From positions 1-14,437 of the forward strand of contig CAYTNB010000054.1 of assembly GCA_964439085.1 (NCBI GenBank): a stretch of DNA of 14,437 nucleotides. The letters run 5' to 3'. The position numbers were made by a program, and so were the translations under genes. The stretch comes from JAADIV01 sp964439085 (GTDB lineage Bacteria; Desulfobacterota; Desulfobulbia; Desulfobulbales; VMSU01). Under the pieces are notes generated by a model. It did not search any database. It saw only the letters and a program-made list of their open reading frames with translations, and was not told the DNA's origin. Positions 11,923 to 14,437 of this stretch are shown piece by piece. Each line of letters starts with the position of its first letter. Within the stretch, counting starts at the first letter, position 1.

Positions 11923-12796
11923 ACCAGATTTTTTGGTAGTAGGTGCTGCAAAAAGTGGTACCACCTCATTGTTCCATTATATTGATCAACATCCTAGTAT
12001 ATACATACCAGCACTTAAAGAGTGTAGATTCTTTTCACAGCTCCCAAAAAACTTTAATGGCTTAGGAGCAGAGTTTTTTCCAAATAGCGGAATAACGGAT
12101 GAGGAAGAGTATTTTGAATTATTTAAAGGATATGAAGATAAAGTTTGTGGCGATATCTCAAATGATTATTTATATTATTATGAAGGGTCAATTAAAAACA
12201 TTAAAAAATATTTGAGCAATGATGTAAAAATTGTTATTATCCTTAGAAATCCTATAGACAGAGCTTATTCAAATTATATGCATGCAAGTAGAGATGGTTG
12301 GGAGGATTGTAGCTTTGAAGAAGCTTTAGAAAAAGAAGAAAGTAGAATTAAAAATAATTGGGCTTGGCCTTATCATTATGTAAAGGTAGGAAAATATTAT
12401 AATCAAGTAGAAGCATATTTAGATAATTTTGAAAATATTAAAATCTATTTATTTGGAGACTTAAAAGATAAAAGTGATTTTTTTGATAATTTATTTGGGT
12501 TTTTAGAAGTAGATAAAATTAATTTAGAAATAAATGAACGATTTAATATATCGGGTTATCCCAAAAATAGAAAATTACAAAACTTTTTAAATAAAAAAAA
12601 TATTATAAAAAATATTATAAAACCTTTTATACCAAAATCAATAAGAGAAAAAATTGTTAAAACTTTAAAAAATAAAAATTTAGAAAAAATACCAATGAAA
12701 CAAGAAATCAGGGAAAAACTAAAAGATATTTTTAAAGAAGAGATTGAAAAATTATCAAAATTGATAAATATGGATTTGTCTCATTGGTTAAAATAA
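11912..12796 (+). CDS. PAPS-dependent sulfotransferase
   Basis: This sulfotransferase of 294 residues transfers the sulfuryl group from PAPS to an acceptor, here probably a sugar hydroxyl of the polymer or its lipid-linked unit. The 5'-phosphosulfate loop GAAKSGTTSL is at residues 11-20. The 3'-phosphate-binding element LRNPIDRAYSNY includes R112 and S120. FEEAL and a KVGKYYNQVEAYL segment are also typical of polysaccharide sulfotransferases. AAGGA (11901-11905) is six bases before the ATG. The C-terminal 80 residues are very lysine-rich. Its presence explains why cysD and cysNC are in the same locus: they make its donor. The acceptor is not known. No signal peptide, so it acts in the cytoplasm. 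Confidence 0.92.
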   Translation: MENKPDFLVVGAAKSGTTSLFHYIDQHPSIYIPALKECRFFSQLPKNFNGLGAEFFPNSGITDEEEYFELFKGYEDKVCGDISNDYLYYYEGSIKNIKKYLSNDVKIVIILRNPIDRAYSNYMHASRDGWEDCSFEEALEKEESRIKNNWAWPYHYVKVGKYYNQVEAYLDNFENIKIYLFGDLKDKSDFFDNLFGFLEVDKINLEINERFNISGYPKNRKLQNFLNKKNIIKNIIKPFIPKSIREKIVKTLKNKNLEKIPMKQEIREKLKDIFKEEIEKLSKLINMDLSHWLK

Positions 12797-12800
12797 AGGA
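12796..12800 (+). promoter_or_regulatory. Ribosome binding site deciding the methyltransferase start
   Basis: AAGGA lies seven bases before ATG 12808. The frame is open from TTG 12784, but that start has no such site and lies inside the sulfotransferase gene. Confidence 0.6.
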
Positions 12801-12807
12801 TATTTTT

Positions 12808-13575
12808 ATGAAATGTAAAATATGCAATCAAAGTAATAAGTCAATTTTTGATGCAAAAATATTAAATAAATATGATGTTAAATATTATCAGTGTTCTAAT
12901 TGTGGGTTTTTGCAGACGGAAGAACCGTATTGGCTAAAAGAAGCTTATAATGAATCAATTAATATTTCTGATACAGGAATAATGTCAAGAAATTTACATT
13001 TATCAAAGATCACAACTTTAATCATTTTTTTCTTTTTTGATAAAAATAAAAAGTTTTTAGATTTTGCTGGTGGATATGGTATTTTTACTAGAATTATGAG
13101 AGATATTGGATTTGATTTTTATTGGAATGATAAATATAGTCAGAACTTACTCGCAAGAGGGTTTGAGTATGAAAAAGTAGATGAGGGGATTGAGTTGATA
13201 ACATCATTCGAATCATTTGAACATTTCGATAAACCGATAGAAGAGATTGAAAGCATGTTGAAAATATCTGAAAATATTTTATTTTCTACTGATTTGTATG
13301 GAAACAATGTTCCAGATGCTAATGAGTGGTGGTATTATGGATTAGGACATGGGCAACATATATCATTTTATAATATACAGACTTTAGACTTTATAGCAAA
13401 AAAATACAATTTAAATTTATATACGAACGGTAAAACAATACATTGTTTTACAGCAAAAAAAATCAATAAATTATTTTTTAAATTACTTCTAAAATCAAAT
13501 AGATTTGGATTATTTTATTTTATAAAGAGATTACTAAAATCTAGAACTACGGATGACTGGAGACTATTAAAATGA
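12808..13575 (+). CDS. SAM-dependent class I methyltransferase with N-terminal zinc-ribbon-like cysteines
   Basis: A protein of 255 residues. Two cysteine pairs at the N-terminus (C3/C6 and C29/C32, CKIC and CSNC) look like a small metal site. The SAM-binding motif LDFAGGYG is around residues 84-91, and SFESFEHFDKPIEEIE matches the later acidic/EH-type motif of this fold. A GHGQHISFY segment further on is common in relatives found in polysaccharide and lipopolysaccharide loci. It probably methylates a sugar or an O-antigen-type chain; the target is unknown. The start is ATG 12808, supported by its ribosome site. Its stop overlaps the next ATG (ATGA), so the last two genes are coupled. Composition is strongly AT-rich, with a phenylalanine-rich stretch near residue 74. 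Confidence 0.85.
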   Translation: MKCKICNQSNKSIFDAKILNKYDVKYYQCSNCGFLQTEEPYWLKEAYNESINISDTGIMSRNLHLSKITTLIIFFFFDKNKKFLDFAGGYGIFTRIMRDIGFDFYWNDKYSQNLLARGFEYEKVDEGIELITSFESFEHFDKPIEEIESMLKISENILFSTDLYGNNVPDANEWWYYGLGHGQHISFYNIQTLDFIAKKYNLNLYTNGKTIHCFTAKKINKLFFKLLLKSNRFGLFYFIKRLLKSRTTDDWRLLK

Positions 13576-14437
13576 TGTCAAAACTAAAAACACTGATAAA
13601 ATTTACAATTTACTATATTATGAACCTTTTTATATCTCCATCCAAAGAGATAAAGCCAAATTCTTTATTACTCATCCGTCTTGATGCTATTGGTGATTAT
13701 GTTTTGTTTAGAAATTTTATCGAAGAACTTAAAAAAAGTAAAAAATATAAAGGTTATAACATTACATTAGTCGGAAATATTGTTTGGAAAAGTTTGGTTG
13801 TAGAGCTTGATCGTGAGTTTATAGATAGTTTTATCTGGCTTGACAGAAATAAATTTGTTAAAGATTTTGTTTATAGATATAAAAAACTTAAAGAGATAGC
13901 ATCTAAAGGATACGAAATAATCTTGAGCCCTGTTTATAGCAGGGATTTTTTTGTTGGTGATGCCATTATAAAACTCACAAATGCAAAAGAAAAGATAGGC
14001 AGCATTGGAGATTTATCGAATATAAAAAAATGGCAAAAAAATATCAGTGATAAATACTACACAAAACTAATAAAGGCAAACAGCAAACTGATGTTTGAGT
14101 TTTATAGAAATAAAGAGTTTTTTGAGCAATTACTTGAAAAAAATATTAATATCAAAAAGCCAACTATAAGATTAAAACCTAAAAAGTTAGATTTTATTTT
14201 GCCTGAAAATTATGTAATTTTATTTATAGGTGCCAGTTCAGGTTTTAGAAAGTGGAGTGTTGACAATTTTGTAAAAGTTGGTGAATATTTGAAGGATAAG
14301 TATAGTTGTAATATTGTTTTGTGCGGCGGGCCAAACGATATGGAAGATGTTGATAAATTTAAAAAATCAGCAAACTATAAATACGTAGATTTAGTGGGAA
14401 AAATATCTTTGATAGATTTTCTTTATGTTATCTATAA
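13572..14437 (+). CDS. Glycosyltransferase family 9 (heptosyltransferase-like), partial at window end
   Basis: The frame is open from ATG 13572 to the window edge (288 codons and two bases). A second ATG follows directly at 13575; the first overlaps the methyltransferase stop and is preferred for coupling. The start of the fold reads SLLLIRLDAIGDYVLFRNFIEEL, the hallmark of GT9/ADP-heptose transferases. In the second half, YVILFIGASSGFRKWSVDNFVKV and NIVLCGGPNDMED are the donor-binding parts. The acceptor could be LPS core, as for classical members, or a repeat unit of this polymer. The C-terminus is missing only because the window stops. Confidence 0.88.
   Translation, partial: MMSKLKTLIKFTIYYIMNLFISPSKEIKPNSLLLIRLDAIGDYVLFRNFIEELKKSKKYKGYNITLVGNIVWKSLVVELDREFIDSFIWLDRNKFVKDFVYRYKKLKEIASKGYEIILSPVYSRDFFVGDAIIKLTNAKEKIGSIGDLSNIKKWQKNISDKYYTKLIKANSKLMFEFYRNKEFFEQLLEKNINIKKPTIRLKPKKLDFILPENYVILFIGASSGFRKWSVDNFVKVGEYLKDKYSCNIVLCGGPNDMEDVDKFKKSANYKYVDLVGKISLIDFLYVIY

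Overview
This window is a capsule/exopolysaccharide-type biosynthesis locus from an AT-rich, probably Gram-negative bacterium. The partial GT9 (heptosyltransferase-like) gene and the flippase fit that cell type. Nothing in the window fixes the phylum. All genes lie on the + strand, mostly with overlaps or very short gaps, so it reads as one long operon or a few joined ones.

Layout: a repeat array and a 17-codon leader (1-170); manC (167-1576); a four-helix-bundle (FHB, 23S rRNA IVS-protein family) gene (1752-2102); gmd, frameshifted near its 3' end (2146-3361); a second FHB gene (3412-3774); fcl (3771-5078); cysD, with a frameshifted C-terminus (5096-6003); a third FHB gene (6120-6485); cysNC (6472-8457); a duplicated leader sequence (8501-8560); a Wzx-type flippase (8642-9922); a 46-codon stump of a glycosyltransferase (9915-10055); UDP-glucuronate decarboxylase (10057-10992); a glycosyltransferase (10993-11922); a sulfotransferase (11912-12796); a methyltransferase (12808-13575); and a GT9 glycosyltransferase cut by the window end (13572-14437).

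Pathway logic: ManC makes GDP-mannose, and Gmd plus Fcl turn it into GDP-L-fucose. The decarboxylase makes UDP-xylose. CysD/CysNC make APS and then PAPS, and the sulfotransferase can use PAPS to sulfate a sugar. Glycosyltransferases, a methyltransferase and a flippase complete a plausible sulfated, fucose- and/or xylose-containing surface polysaccharide pathway.

The striking part is 1-8640. It is full of short degenerate tandem arrays with a 7-nt period (9-nt in one element). Each of the three FHB genes is bracketed by inverted copies of such arrays, and the right-hand array always runs into the 5' coding end of the next gene (gmd, fcl, cysNC), giving it an N-terminal extension. Solitary arrays sit inside the coding frames of gmd, fcl (three places) and cysNC, and at the 5' edge of the flippase. 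In gmd a heptamer tract has knocked the frame out, and loss of exactly one heptamer would restore it. I read this as a candidate family of IVS-like elements (FHB gene plus inverted short-repeat arms) that enter operons at gene starts and may create phase-variable genes. No such arrays were seen after about 8640, where the sequence also becomes visibly more AT-rich.
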